A DNA stretch of 64,000 nucleotides from Spirochaeta cellobiosiphila DSM 17781 (lineage in GTDB: Bacteria > Spirochaetota > Spirochaetia > DSM-17781), in NCBI RefSeq assembly GCF_000426705.1, contig NZ_KE384558.1, forward strand, positions 130,866 to 194,865, read 5' to 3'. The notes beneath the pieces are model-generated. The model made no database searches, was not told the DNA's origin, and saw nothing but the letters and a program-made list of their open reading frames with translations. Made by a program: the position numbers and the translations under genes. Shown in pieces: positions 27,083-37,780 of the stretch. The number at the start of each line of letters is the position of its first letter. Position 1 is the stretch's first letter.

Positions 27083-28354
27083 ATGACGTCGCAAAAACTT
27101 ATAGAATCCATAGAACAGGGGCAATTTGACGACTGTTTTAGAGATCTTTATGGAAAAAAACTAGAATCCAACAAAAAAAGATATATTGATCTATTAACTT
27201 GGGAGTCAGATATTTTTCATTCCTCACAGGTTCACCTATTCAGTAGTCCTGGACGTACAGAACTTGGTGGAAATCATACCGATCATAATCATGGTGTTGT
27301 TTTGGCTGGTAGTGTTCAACTTGATACCATTGGTGCCTTTTCAAAAAGAGATGATTTAAAAGTCATTGTTCATTCAGAAGGGTATGATAAGGTCATTGAA
27401 GTGGATCTGTCTGATCTTACTTTAGTAAAACCAATAGAGAATACAGAATCCCTTATCCTGGGGGTTGCGAAATATTTTATTGACCATGGAAAGGAGATCT
27501 GTGGATTCGAAGGTTGTGTTTCCAGTAATGTCCTTCGTGGATCTGGCCTGAGTTCCTCTGCTGCTTTTGAAGTTCTCATTGCCTATGCCATTGATCAATT
27601 AGCTAATAATGCTGATTCTGGTCCTGTTTTTTATGCCTTAGCTGCCAAGTATGCAGAGAATGTCTATTTTGGAAAGCCCTGTGGGCTGATGGATCAGTTG
27701 GCCTGTGCTCATGGGGGAATCATCTCTATTGACTTTTGTGAGCCTACTGAACCTATTATTGAGCCTGTAGATTATAACTTTAGCCAGCATTCCTATACTT
27801 TAGCTGTTCTGAATACGGGAGGTAGTCATGCTGATTTAACGGATGACTATGGAAGTATTCCTTTTGAGATGGGAAATGTAGCAAAACATTTTGAGCATTC
27901 AGTACTTGCAGGTATTAGTAAAGAAGAATTGATCCGGGATATTCCTAAATTAAGAGAAGAATGGGGGGATAGACCAGTCCTTCGTGCCCTTCACTTCGTT
28001 GATGAGACTTTACGGGCCCGGAAGATGGCTAACGTTCTTCTCGACAATAATTTAGAAGAATACTTAAATTTAGTACGTGATTCTGGGGATTCCTCTTTTA
28101 TGATGCTGCAGAATGTTATTCCTGCTGGTTCGGCAGAGGAGCAACCTATGGCCTTCGCCTTGGGCGTTTGTCAAAGTTTATGGAAGAGTGAACTTATCTA
28201 TCGTGTTCATGGTGGGGGATTTGCTGGTACTATTCAGCTTTATATTCCCGATCAGATTAAGGTAGAAGTGACAAAAACCCTTTCTGCTATATTTGGAGAA
28301 GATGCTCTTACTGATCTTCACATTCGTTCCAAGGGCTATTACAAGCTAGCCTAA
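27083..28354 (+). CDS. galK: Galactokinase
   Basis: 423 aa GHMP kinase. Substrate signature 'PGRTELGGNHTDHNHG' near residue 58, ATP-binding 'LRGSGLSSSAAFE' near 155, and 'HGGGFAGTIQ' near the C-terminus. It phosphorylates galactose at C1. The GGAGGATATC leader gives a good ribosome site. It converges on and overlaps the lacI-type gene by 9 bp. galT is not in the window. Confidence 0.93.
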   Translation: MTSQKLIESIEQGQFDDCFRDLYGKKLESNKKRYIDLLTWESDIFHSSQVHLFSSPGRTELGGNHTDHNHGVVLAGSVQLDTIGAFSKRDDLKVIVHSEGYDKVIEVDLSDLTLVKPIENTESLILGVAKYFIDHGKEICGFEGCVSSNVLRGSGLSSSAAFEVLIAYAIDQLANNADSGPVFYALAAKYAENVYFGKPCGLMDQLACAHGGIISIDFCEPTEPIIEPVDYNFSQHSYTLAVLNTGGSHADLTDDYGSIPFEMGNVAKHFEHSVLAGISKEELIRDIPKLREEWGDRPVLRALHFVDETLRARKMANVLLDNNLEEYLNLVRDSGDSSFMMLQNVIPAGSAEEQPMAFALGVCQSLWKSELIYRVHGGGFAGTIQLYIPDQIKVEVTKTLSAIFGEDALTDLHIRSKGYYKLA

Positions 28355-29338
28355 TGTTCCTCCCCAGATAATCTGAGGTTCAATTAATTGAGGAGTGTTC
28401 AGGATTTCAGTCTCTCCTCTTAGTTGTTTGATCAGGTGCAAGCTTGCTTCCTTGTATACCTGTTCCAATCCAATATCAATACTAGTTAAGGTTGTCGGAA
28501 ATAGATTGGTGAAGGGAAGGTTGTCATAGCCTATTAGCCCAATATCTGTGGGTATTGTGTATCCTTGAATTAACAATTCTTGATAAAAACCCATCGCTGT
28601 CAAATCGTTAACTGCAGCAATTGCTTCTATTTTATCAGCTTTAAGCTGTGTACATAATTCTTGTGCTCTTTGACGTCCCCCCTGATAGCCTATCATTCCT
28701 TCATCAATAATGAGTGTTCCTTTATAGCTATCTTGCAAACCCGCTAAGCGTTGTCTATGCGGGGACAGCTCTTTTAAACGGCCTGTGGCATAAAAGACTT
28801 TTTTATACCCCTTGATGTTAAGAGCCTGACCAACGAGATATCCACCCTTGTAATTATCTGTACAGAATAGATTACTTCCATCAAAGTCCTGGAGGTGATG
28901 ACCGGCACAATAGGGTTTGTCCATATAGCCGTTTAATTGATAGGGTGTATCTATGTCATAAAGTAAAATACCTTCGTAGTCTCTTAATTGATGTATCTGG
29001 TCTAGATTATCTGCCAAAGTCAAAGTGTAGAGACTGTTTTGAAGTACTTGGTTTACCGTAGTTAAAACATGAGAGTACAAAGAGGAATAATAGTCACTAT
29101 TCTGCTTATCGTAAGTGTATAATTTCCGTCCATCTACAAAGAGTATACGACCTGTTCCTTTACGGGCTAGGGCAGAGGCAAATTTGTTTGGTTCATAGCC
29201 TAGTTCTTTTGCCGCCTTTAATACGGCCTGTCTTTTATCAAGACTTACTCTTGAGGGGTTGTTATAAACGCGGGATACGGTAGCACTGCTTACTCCGGCT
29301 CTTTTAGCGACAGCATCCCTATCTACTTTCGTTATCAT
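28346..29338 (-). CDS. LacI/GalR-family repressor
   Basis: 330 aa from the second ATG (29338); an ATG at 29350 sits inside a TATAAT hexamer and is less likely. The N-terminal HTH and hinge ('VAKRAGVSSATVSRVYNN', 'LGYEPNKFASALARKG') are LacI-type, followed by a periplasmic-binding-protein-like effector domain ('DLTAMGFYQELL', 'IGLIGYDNLPF'). Placement against galK, and LacI-type palindromes before galK and galE, make it the likely galactose regulator. No ribosome site is visible, so the transcript may be leaderless. Confidence 0.88.
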   Translation of the reverse strand: MITKVDRDAVAKRAGVSSATVSRVYNNPSRVSLDKRQAVLKAAKELGYEPNKFASALARKGTGRILFVDGRKLYTYDKQNSDYYSSLYSHVLTTVNQVLQNSLYTLTLADNLDQIHQLRDYEGILLYDIDTPYQLNGYMDKPYCAGHHLQDFDGSNLFCTDNYKGGYLVGQALNIKGYKKVFYATGRLKELSPHRQRLAGLQDSYKGTLIIDEGMIGYQGGRQRAQELCTQLKADKIEAIAAVNDLTAMGFYQELLIQGYTIPTDIGLIGYDNLPFTNLFPTTLTSIDIGLEQVYKEASLHLIKQLRGETEILNTPQLIEPQIIWGGTLG

Positions 29339-29453
29339 TATAAGAGTCATTATATCAGCTTAAGATCAGAGGAGGAAGAAAGTATTAGGTAGATGGCACA
29401 TTATCTAGGGAAGGCCAATCTCTCCTTTCTTGATTTGATGGGTTTATATAAAT

Positions 29454-29493
29454 ATCCCAAAGAGAGGATACAGGTTGATCCTCTCTTTGGGAT
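29454..29493. terminator. 16-bp perfect inverted repeat between lacI and the antiporter operon
   Basis: Arms ATCCCAAAGAGAGGAT (29454-29469) and ATCCTCTCTTTGGGAT (29478-29493) with an 8-nt loop. It lies about 200 bp past the last gene of the ATP synthase operon and could end that transcript. Neither side has a clean T-run, so factor-dependent termination or RNA stabilisation is also possible. The rest of 29351-29691 shows no convincing gene, only a short coding-like minus-strand stretch near 29600-29660. Confidence 0.5.
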
Positions 29494-29691
29494 GTAGCAG
29501 GGGGAGACATGTAACTAGTGATCTTTAGTTTTTAAAACTTATGAAGATCAAATAGGGGGTAATCCCTTTCATTATCTCTTGTATCTAAATGATACCCTAT
29601 AGATTGGCTGATCTTCTGAATCTTCCTTATAAAGGGCAATTGCTTCTTTGCCTAACTCCAATGGATGTCATCAATAAATCAACATAATCCT

Positions 29692-31353
29692 TTAGCCAAG
29701 GGCATCTGCTTTGTGCTGCAGCTCAAGTATCTTTCTGGAGAAGTGTTTTTGAACCGCCCTATTTTCAATCATCCCAACAGGATGCTTTTCTTCATCTAAG
29801 ACAGGAGCCGATTCCACAAGATTATGCTTCATAGCTTCCAGTACTTCCGGTAAAGGATTGTCTTTACCACAGGCATAGCTGACCGGTTCCATTAAGTCGT
29901 GTGCCAATATCATATCTGTTAATTCCTGGGCAATGAAAGCGTTTTTGATTCCTTCAATAGATAGAACACCAGTTAATTGATTGTCCTTGTTAACAACAGG
30001 GAAGTATAAGCTCTCAGACTCACTAATCTTAGCTAACACCTTGGTTATAGGTGTGTTATCTCTTATAAGGATAGGTGCCTTATCAATGACGTCTAAGGCC
30101 TTACTTTTTACTATCAAATCATTCTCTGTAATATTAAGACCGTTTTCACCAGCTTTGATAACTGCGTATTTAATAAAGACAGGTCCTATCAACTGAACGA
30201 CAAATGTGGAAGCTGTTACTATAGTGATAATTGTTGAACCTACAGAACCTGAAAACTTTTGTCCTGCAATGATAGATAGTCCTATTGCTACACCTGATTG
30301 GCTAAATAAGCAGAAGGATAGATATTTACGTACTGTTGTTGGTGCTTTTGATAGAAAACCTCCAAACCAAGCACCGAACATTTTTCCTCCACTACGTCCC
30401 AGTAGATAGGCTAGTAATAAGAAAATGATAGTAAAAGGTATTGTACTTAAATCAAGTTTGGCTCCTACGAATACGAAGAAGAGTACGTAGACAGGAGGTG
30501 CCAGCTTTTCCATCAAACTAAAGATGTCCTTACTTCTCTTAGGGGCAATGTTACAAATCATAATACCCATAAACATGGCTGCCAAAATAGTATCAAAATC
30601 AAGGGCTGTGGCTAAACCTAATACTAAGAGGATACCTCCCACTGTGAAGGTCAGGGTTCGTTCTTCATCATGACTATTCTTAAGCAATTTTGCCAATAGG
30701 TATCCAGCTGCTAATCCCAGGATCACCGCACCACCGATTTCATATACAAGCTTAAGTAATTCAAAGTAGAAGGGTCTTTGTTCTCCGCCACCTACCAAGA
30801 CACTGGCAAAGCTTGATACGATTGCAAATAAGAAAAGCGCCAGGATATCATCCAAGGCAATTATCCCTAATAGCGTACTAGTTAGTGGTCCCCGTGTTTT
30901 AAGCTCCCATAATACGTCCGTTGTCCCAGCCGCAGCCGTTGCAGAACTGATAGAACCTAGTAATAGACCTAAAGCCGTAGCGATTTTGATATCATGGAAC
31001 ATTAAGTAAGAAACGCTAAATACTAGTAATCCCGCAGCAAAGAAGGCCCCTAAGGCTTCCAAAAATAGAATAATGGTGAATTGTTTACCATATTTCTGAA
31101 TGGTTTCTTTCTTAAGCTCCCCTCCAATAATAAAACCTATAAGACCTAGGGCAAAGGAGTTAAAGGGAGAGAAGGTGGATAAGGTATCTGTAGATATGAT
31201 CTTGGCTCCTGTGGTCCCGATGATCAGTCCTATGATGATATATCCTACTACTTGGGGGATTTTTATTTTCTGAAAAAGCCTTCCTCCGATTGTTCCTCCG
31301 AAGATAGCTAAACCAAGTAATAATAATGTGTTAAAATGTAAGAAATCAGGCAT
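29692..31353 (-). CDS. CPA2 Na+/H+ antiporter with C-terminal CBS pair
   Basis: 553 aa. About twelve membrane helices (residues 1-400) of the NapA/KefB type. The ion-site motif 'GIIALDDILALF' has two adjacent Asp, which in NapA-like proteins goes with electrogenic Na+/H+ exchange. Residues about 420-553 form two CBS repeats ('APILIRDNTPITKVL', 'LYFPVVNKDNQLTGVLS', 'SAPVLDEEKHPVGMI'), a usual adenine-nucleotide sensor. It overlaps the upstream EIIA gene by 8 nt and is the last gene of the ATP synthase operon. Ion specificity is inferred from the motif; K+/H+ is possible. Confidence 0.87.
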   Translation of the reverse strand: MPDFLHFNTLLLLGLAIFGGTIGGRLFQKIKIPQVVGYIIIGLIIGTTGAKIISTDTLSTFSPFNSFALGLIGFIIGGELKKETIQKYGKQFTIILFLEALGAFFAAGLLVFSVSYLMFHDIKIATALGLLLGSISSATAAAGTTDVLWELKTRGPLTSTLLGIIALDDILALFLFAIVSSFASVLVGGGEQRPFYFELLKLVYEIGGAVILGLAAGYLLAKLLKNSHDEERTLTFTVGGILLVLGLATALDFDTILAAMFMGIMICNIAPKRSKDIFSLMEKLAPPVYVLFFVFVGAKLDLSTIPFTIIFLLLAYLLGRSGGKMFGAWFGGFLSKAPTTVRKYLSFCLFSQSGVAIGLSIIAGQKFSGSVGSTIITIVTASTFVVQLIGPVFIKYAVIKAGENGLNITENDLIVKSKALDVIDKAPILIRDNTPITKVLAKISESESLYFPVVNKDNQLTGVLSIEGIKNAFIAQELTDMILAHDLMEPVSYACGKDNPLPEVLEAMKHNLVESAPVLDEEKHPVGMIENRAVQKHFSRKILELQHKADALG

Positions 31354-31804
31354 TGTTTGCCTCCCTAAGAAGAGTTAAGGCTTCACTTGGGGTTGATGAA
31401 TTTAATAGTTTGTTTCTTAGTTCCTCTGATTTTAAAAGAGAAACGATTTGGGATAGGAGACGAACATGTCTTTTGTGTTCTCCTTCCCTTACAAGTATCA
31501 TAAAAACAATTTTGACTACAGATTGATCAAGGGATTCATAATCAGCTATACCCTCTGGCTGTATTCCTATGAAAATAGCAGGTTCTTTTAGATCTGCATA
31601 ACGAACATGGGGGATACCCAATCCTAATCCAATACCTGTGCTCATTAGTTCTTCTCTGTAGTTTAACTGTTGAACTAAATCATCCAGATTCTTAATAAGA
31701 TTGTTTGATAATGCTAGAGATGCTAATTCGGAGATAACACTAGCTTTGTTAGTTCCCTTAAGCTGAACTACATAGTTTTCCTTCACGTGGTTCAAAAATT
31801 CCAA
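31346..31804 (-). CDS. PTS EIIA type-2 (PtsN-like) protein
   Basis: 152 aa from TTG at 31804, chosen because AAGGAG lies six bases before it and just after the upstream stop codon; the longer frame from 31858 would overlap the preceding gene by 41 nt without a ribosome site. EIIA signatures: 'YREELMSTGIGLGLGIPHVRY' region, with the phospho-His in 'GIPHVR' (residue 66), and 'GEHKRHVRLLSQIVSLL', which has the second conserved His. No EIIB or EIIC is nearby, so a regulatory PTS role like EIIA-Ntr is likely, acting on the coupled antiporter or ATP synthase (inference). Confidence 0.85.
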   Translation of the reverse strand: MEFLNHVKENYVVQLKGTNKASVISELASLALSNNLIKNLDDLVQQLNYREELMSTGIGLGLGIPHVRYADLKEPAIFIGIQPEGIADYESLDQSVVKIVFMILVREGEHKRHVRLLSQIVSLLKSEELRNKLLNSSTPSEALTLLREANNA

Positions 31805-31817
31805 TTCCTTCTCCTTA

Positions 31818-32507
31818 TTAAATAAAAATCTCAGCCTCTTTTTCCAAGAATAGACCAATTAAATCATTTTTGGATTTTATCTGATCAACAGCTTCAAGAA
31901 AACCTTCTGTTCCCGCAATTCGTACCAGTTGTGACATAACTTTTACATGAACAGGGTCAGAAGAACTGGCTATAACCATAAATAGTTTGGTTTTATTTCC
32001 ATCAATGGCGTTAAAGTCTATTCCTTCACGACAGTATCCTATTCCTACTCCGCTATGAACAATGGGAGGACGACCTGTATTACGGGGGTGGGGGACTGCT
32101 ATTCCATTGCCTACTCCAGTTGACATCATCTTTTCACGTTCTGTTAACTGCCTGTGGAATAGTTCCCAATCATCAATAATCCCGGCACTTTCCATCGCTT
32201 TGGTGATGGTCATTAGGGCTGTCTCTGCTTTCCCGGGTACTAAATCCATAACCACTGAATCAGGATTAAGCAGACGACCAATTGATATAACTTCCCGTTG
32301 AGCCTGTAAGGTGTCTAGATAGGTTTGCTGAGGGACAACACGCATTTGTGTTAGAAGCCAATCATCGATCATATCTTGAAGAAACCGCCATTGACCGCCA
32401 ATCTTGGCACAGGGAATGGCATTCTCTCCAATCATACGATGAATCGTTTTTTCAGATACTTTTAAATATTGGGCTACCTCAGAAAGGGTTAAAATTTCAT
32501 GTTTCAT
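31818..32507 (-). CDS. Excisionase-type HTH fused to PTS EIIA type-2 domain
   Basis: 229 aa. Residues 1-50 are a MerR/excisionase-like DNA-binding helix-turn-helix ('LTLSEVAQYLKVSEKTIHRM', 'IPCAKIGGQWRF'). Residues about 75-229 are an EIIA domain with the phospho-His in 'GIAVPHPRN' (residue 140) and 'DPVHVKVMSQLVRIAG'. It should couple PTS phosphorylation to transcription. The ATG overlaps the atpC stop by 11 nt, so it is made with the ATP synthase. Target promoters are unknown; the operon's own promoter is a candidate. Confidence 0.85.
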   Translation of the reverse strand: MKHEILTLSEVAQYLKVSEKTIHRMIGENAIPCAKIGGQWRFLQDMIDDWLLTQMRVVPQQTYLDTLQAQREVISIGRLLNPDSVVMDLVPGKAETALMTITKAMESAGIIDDWELFHRQLTEREKMMSTGVGNGIAVPHPRNTGRPPIVHSGVGIGYCREGIDFNAIDGNKTKLFMVIASSSDPVHVKVMSQLVRIAGTEGFLEAVDQIKSKNDLIGLFLEKEAEIFI

Positions 32508-32766
32508 CAGTGTTTAACTCATCTATTATAATTGTACATGTATTATTATCAAAAGACATTGTGCCTTGACTAATGCTTATCTGGCCATTTTTGCCTTTTG
32601 ATGTTGAAAACTCAATGGTTGATCCCGGAGATAAGATGGCCAGACAGTTTTCATGTCCTGCCTTGATTCCCAGGGATCCCTCTATTGTCATCAGGGTACA
32701 GAATAACACCTGCCCCTTATGATATATTTTTTTATCAGATAAAATTTTAAGGGTAAAACTATCCAT
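32497..32766 (-). CDS. atpC: F1 ATP synthase epsilon subunit, beta-sandwich domain only
   Basis: 89 aa against the usual 130-140. The N-terminal beta-sandwich is recognisable ('TLKILSDKKIYHKGQVLFC', 'GSLGIKAGHENCLAILSPGS'), but the C-terminal two-helix domain, which binds ATP and inhibits rotation in many bacteria, is missing. The next gene starts inside its last codons. Position after atpD supports the assignment despite low sequence conservation. Confidence 0.8.
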   Translation of the reverse strand: MDSFTLKILSDKKIYHKGQVLFCTLMTIEGSLGIKAGHENCLAILSPGSTIEFSTSKGKNGQISISQGTMSFDNNTCTIIIDELNTDET

Positions 32767-32768
32767 GA

Positions 32769-34184
<1,416 letters not shown>

Positions 34185-35048
34185 CTATCCCTTTAAGGCT
34201 TCCTTTCCGGAAACAATTTCAATCAATTCATTGGTAATCGCCGCTTGTCGAGCGTGATTTTCCAAATTGGTATATTTATTAATTAGATCTTCAGAGTTGT
34301 TTGTGGCATTCTCCATGGCTGTTAAGCGAGAAGAATGTTCACTTAAATATGAATTAAGCATGAAGGCTTTTAATTTATCATACAGATAAGAGGGGGCAAA
34401 ACTGTCTAGTATTATACTCTCTTCGGGTTCAAAATCTGAAAAAGTTGTCCCAGACCAATCACTATTGGAAACAAGAGGTAATAATTGCTCTTTTTTTGTG
34501 TCCTGTTGTAATGTTGATTCAAATATATTGCCTAGTATAATAATCTGCTGAACCTCTCCCTTCATATATTGTTGGTAAAGATCGTGAGCAATCGTCTTAA
34601 GTTGATCCTTTGTTAGGTCCTTTTCAGTCATTTTAGCTTCATGAATTACATTGTACCCATGCCTATGACAGTGTTGTATGGCTTTATTACCAAAACAACT
34701 TATATGAAGATCTATCTTCTGTTCCTTTAGTTTTTTGGCAAAGGCATCAAAGTTTTTGATGATGCTGTTATTATGATTTCCACAAAGTCCTTTATCAGCC
34801 GTATAGAGGATTAGGTGTATGGTCTTAACCTCTTCATAACCTTCCGTGAGAATATGATTGACATGGGATGTCCCTGCCAGGATTTTGTCACACATCTTAT
34901 CCACTTCTCCATGGAATTCTTTTACCGCATCAGCTATGGCCATATATTTTCGCAGCTTAATAGAAGATATCATGTTCATAGCTCGCGTGACTTTTTGCAT
35001 ATTTCTAAGGGAAGTTATTTTTCTTCCCAAATCTCTAAAGGCTGCCAT
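34185..35048 (-). CDS. atpG: F1 ATP synthase gamma subunit
   Basis: 287 aa central-stalk subunit. N-terminal coiled coil 'LGRKITSLRNMQKVTRAMNM' and C-terminal 'RLTAMENATNNSEDLINKY' / 'ARQAAITNELIEIVSG' are family signatures. 'DKGLCGNHN' marks the Rossmann-like domain. It transmits rotation between the c-ring and the catalytic head. Confidence 0.95.
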   Translation of the reverse strand: MAAFRDLGRKITSLRNMQKVTRAMNMISSIKLRKYMAIADAVKEFHGEVDKMCDKILAGTSHVNHILTEGYEEVKTIHLILYTADKGLCGNHNNSIIKNFDAFAKKLKEQKIDLHISCFGNKAIQHCHRHGYNVIHEAKMTEKDLTKDQLKTIAHDLYQQYMKGEVQQIIILGNIFESTLQQDTKKEQLLPLVSNSDWSGTTFSDFEPEESIILDSFAPSYLYDKLKAFMLNSYLSEHSSRLTAMENATNNSEDLINKYTNLENHARQAAITNELIEIVSGKEALKG

Positions 35049-35050
35049 AA

Positions 35051-37240
35051 TTATTCCTGTTCCTTTTCCTGCTTGATCTGAAGAATTAAGTCCTTAAGAT
35101 CACTTAGCTTTTTAGACTCCATCCAAGACCTTTGATAAGTAGGGTCTTGAACAATTCGTGCTAATGTGGAGAGGACCACTAAGTGGAAGTGCCGTTGATC
35201 CATAGATCCCATTAAAACAAAAATAGAGTGGACAGACTCCCTATCATTAGTAAAGCTTATTCCCTTTTTGGATCTTACAATAAGCATCTTAAAGGTATCT
35301 TCTTCTTCCACTACAATATGGGGAATCGCAAAGAAAGGCGTAAGTGCAGTAGTACTCGATTTTTCTCTTTCCATAAGTTTATCAAAGATCAGTTCTTTAT
35401 TTATGGATTTTGTCTGTAGTTTCTTTGCCGCCACTTTTAAGAGGGCTTCCATTGACTTAGACTTATCGTAATCTATAATCTCACAATCCTGAATCAATCT
35501 ATCAAATCTATCTGATTCTTTATTGTCCTTATTCGTAATGATGTCTTCGATCTCTGTTTCTAAGTTTGGTGAGGATAATTCCTGAGCCGTAAGTCTTTCG
35601 ACTAACTTAAACATATCCTTACTGATACGGGACGTCCTTTGACTCATAGCCATTGATAGATTCAATGTATAGCCAGAATCAATATCATGCTGCATAGCAT
35701 CTGGCCGGAATATTTCTTCGAACTGATCAAAAAGCTTTTCAGATTCTTCTTTCAACTCATCATCAAAGGCCTTCTTTTCTCTTAACTTAGCCATGAATTG
35801 GGGACCTTCCTTTTCAAGGAAAGTGAATAATTCTTCTTGATAACTAAGTACTTTAGCTGTGGGATATTTATCTAAGCGCCCTGTGACTCCTGCTTGTATA
35901 ATCATAATCTGATTGAATACTTCCACAGGAGAATATTGGTGTTGTTTCAATAATTCTGTTAGTCGTTCTCCTCTCGCTAGTTGGCTCTTTGTGGCATTGT
36001 CCAAGTCTGATGAAAATTGCATAAAAGCAGCGAGCTCTCGGAACTGGGCCAGGTCTATCCTTAAGGATCCTGCGGTTTGTTTCATTGCCTTTAATTGGGC
36101 ATCCCCTCCAACCCGGGAAACGGATATCCCTACATTGATGGCTGGTCGCAAACCAGAATTGAATAAACTAGACTCAAGGAATATCTGACCGTCTGTAATG
36201 GATATGATATTAGTAGGAATATAGGCTGATACATCCCCTTCCTGTGTTTCTACTATAGGCAGGGAGGTTAAAGAGCCTCCACCACGTTCTTCACTCATTT
36301 TTGCCGCTCTTTCCAGGAGTCGGGAGTGTAGATAGAAGATATCTCCAGGATAGGCTTCTCTTCCCGGGGACCGTCTCATTAGAAGAGATATTTCTCTATA
36401 AGCCTGGGAATGTTTTGTTAAATCATCATAAATGACCAAAGCGTGACGTCCTGAGTTCCTAAAGTACTCTGCCATTGCTGTAGCTGAATAAGGGGCTAAA
36501 TACTGAAGGGCCGCAGGATCAGAAGCCGTAGCTGCTACTACAGTTGTGAATTCAAGAACCCCCTGTTTTCTTAATGTTTCCATGAGGTTTACAACAGAAG
36601 ATCTTTTTTGACCAATAGCAACGTAAAAACAATAGACTTGATTAGCAGGATCCAATTGATTCTTTTGATTGATGATAGTATCTATGGCTATAGTTGTTTT
36701 ACCTGTCCGTCTATCACCAATAATGAGTTCCCTTTGTCCTCTTCCAATGGGAACCATAGAATCAATAGATTTTAGACCTGTTTGTAAGGGCTCTATAACA
36801 TTCTGTCTATCAATGATCCCTGGTCCTTTTACTTCAACCCGATTGTAACCTGACTCTTTAATAGGCCCTTTTCCGTCAATTGGATTTCCTAGAGGATCAA
36901 CAACTCTGCCTAATAACGCTTCTCCAACAGGAACTTTTGCTACTTCCTTTGTTCTTCTTACCAGACAACCTTCGGTGACCTTTTCATAGTCTGAAAAGAG
37001 TATAACTCCAACCGTTTCCTCTTCCAGGTTCATAACCATTCCCTGAACAAGTTCACCGGAGGGTGTCTCTATTTCAACGAGTTCTCCAGATAAAATATGA
37101 TCGAGTCCCCATACCTGGGCAATTCCATCTCCCGCTTGGATAACCCGTCCCATTTCAAACTCAATTTGCTTTTGGGGTAAGTTCTCAATTTTCTTTTTTA
37201 AGATATCCAGTATTTCGGATGCTTTCATATCATTTGCCAT
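35051..37240 (-). CDS. atpA: F1 ATP synthase alpha subunit with fused C-terminal PTS EIIA domain
   Basis: 729 aa; normal alpha is about 505. Residues 1 to about 510 are a complete alpha subunit: P-loop '[15 protein letters not shown]' (usual Q is R), '[18 protein letters not shown]' with the arginine finger, and the C-terminal helical domain to 'FDQFEEIF'. A linker (about 515-575) leads to a type-2 EIIA domain (about 580-729): '[14 protein letters not shown]', candidate phospho-His641 in 'FAIPHIVV', and '[21 protein letters not shown]', where the second conserved His occurs. The Arg that usually follows the phospho-His is replaced. The frame is continuous, without stop or frameshift. Regulation of the enzyme by PTS phosphorylation is inferred. 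Confidence 0.93.
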   Translation of the reverse strand: MANDMKASEILDILKKKIENLPQKQIEFEMGRVIQAGDGIAQVWGLDHILSGELVEIETPSGELVQGMVMNLEEETVGVILFSDYEKVTEGCLVRRTKEVAKVPVGEALLGRVVDPLGNPIDGKGPIKESGYNRVEVKGPGIIDRQNVIEPLQTGLKSIDSMVPIGRGQRELIIGDRRTGKTTIAIDTIINQKNQLDPANQVYCFYVAIGQKRSSVVNLMETLRKQGVLEFTTVVAATASDPAALQYLAPYSATAMAEYFRNSGRHALVIYDDLTKHSQAYREISLLMRRSPGREAYPGDIFYLHSRLLERAAKMSEERGGGSLTSLPIVETQEGDVSAYIPTNIISITDGQIFLESSLFNSGLRPAINVGISVSRVGGDAQLKAMKQTAGSLRIDLAQFRELAAFMQFSSDLDNATKSQLARGERLTELLKQHQYSPVEVFNQIMIIQAGVTGRLDKYPTAKVLSYQEELFTFLEKEGPQFMAKLREKKAFDDELKEESEKLFDQFEEIFRPDAMQHDIDSGYTLNLSMAMSQRTSRISKDMFKLVERLTAQELSSPNLETEIEDIITNKDNKESDRFDRLIQDCEIIDYDKSKSMEALLKVAAKKLQTKSINKELIFDKLMEREKSSTTALTPFFAIPHIVVEEEDTFKMLIVRSKKGISFTNDRESVHSIFVLMGSMDQRHFHLVVLSTLARIVQDPTYQRSWMESKKLSDLKDLILQIKQEKEQE

Positions 37241-37243
37241 AAT

Positions 37244-37780
37244 TTACCTACTTAGTTGGACTTTTAAGGCTTTTAAACGGCCTTTAAGTGAATGATCAAT
37301 CATTCTGTTATTCCAGATGATGCGTACCCCGCCGATGATACTTGGTTGTAAACTTTCTTTAAGTAGCACGTCACCTTGTACTTTGTTCTTCATAGTATTA
37401 AGAATCTGTTTTTTCGTTTCTTCATCTAAGGGTGATGCACTTTCTACTGTAACTTCGGTGATATTCCTTTCCATAAGATCAATATCCCGATAGGCTTTGG
37501 GTAATAGGGGGAGTGCAGACAATCGCTTATTGTCTTTCAGTAGTTTTATCGTATTAGCCGTTAATTCATGAACATAAGGAATAAACACGGTATCCAGCAC
37601 TTTTTTATCGCTTAAAGAATAGTTTTTTGTATTATGAAAGAATTCATGTAATTCCTCTGAACTTCCTACTATTTCTTCTATATAGTCCATGTCTTGTTGT
37701 ATGTTTTCTAACACACCCTGTTTGGCTGCGACTTCATATAAGGCTTGAGCATAGCGCTGAATTCGTTCTATTCCTTTCAT
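37244..37780 (-). CDS. atpH: F1 ATP synthase delta subunit
   Basis: 178 aa from the ATG at 37780, which overlaps the atpF stop as ATGA; an upstream in-frame start adds nine residues but is less likely. 'IERIQRYAQALYEVA' at the N-terminus and 'GGVRIIWNNRMIDHSLKGRL' near the C-terminus are typical of delta (OSCP). It joins the peripheral stalk to the top of F1. Confidence 0.92.
   Translation of the reverse strand: MKGIERIQRYAQALYEVAAKQGVLENIQQDMDYIEEIVGSSEELHEFFHNTKNYSLSDKKVLDTVFIPYVHELTANTIKLLKDNKRLSALPLLPKAYRDIDLMERNITEVTVESASPLDEETKKQILNTMKNKVQGDVLLKESLQPSIIGGVRIIWNNRMIDHSLKGRLKALKVQLSR

Noticed and set aside
31805-31858. Longer start for the stand-alone EIIA gene
   Set aside because: It would overlap the upstream gene by 41 nt without a ribosome site, while TTG at 31804 has AAGGAG at ideal distance.
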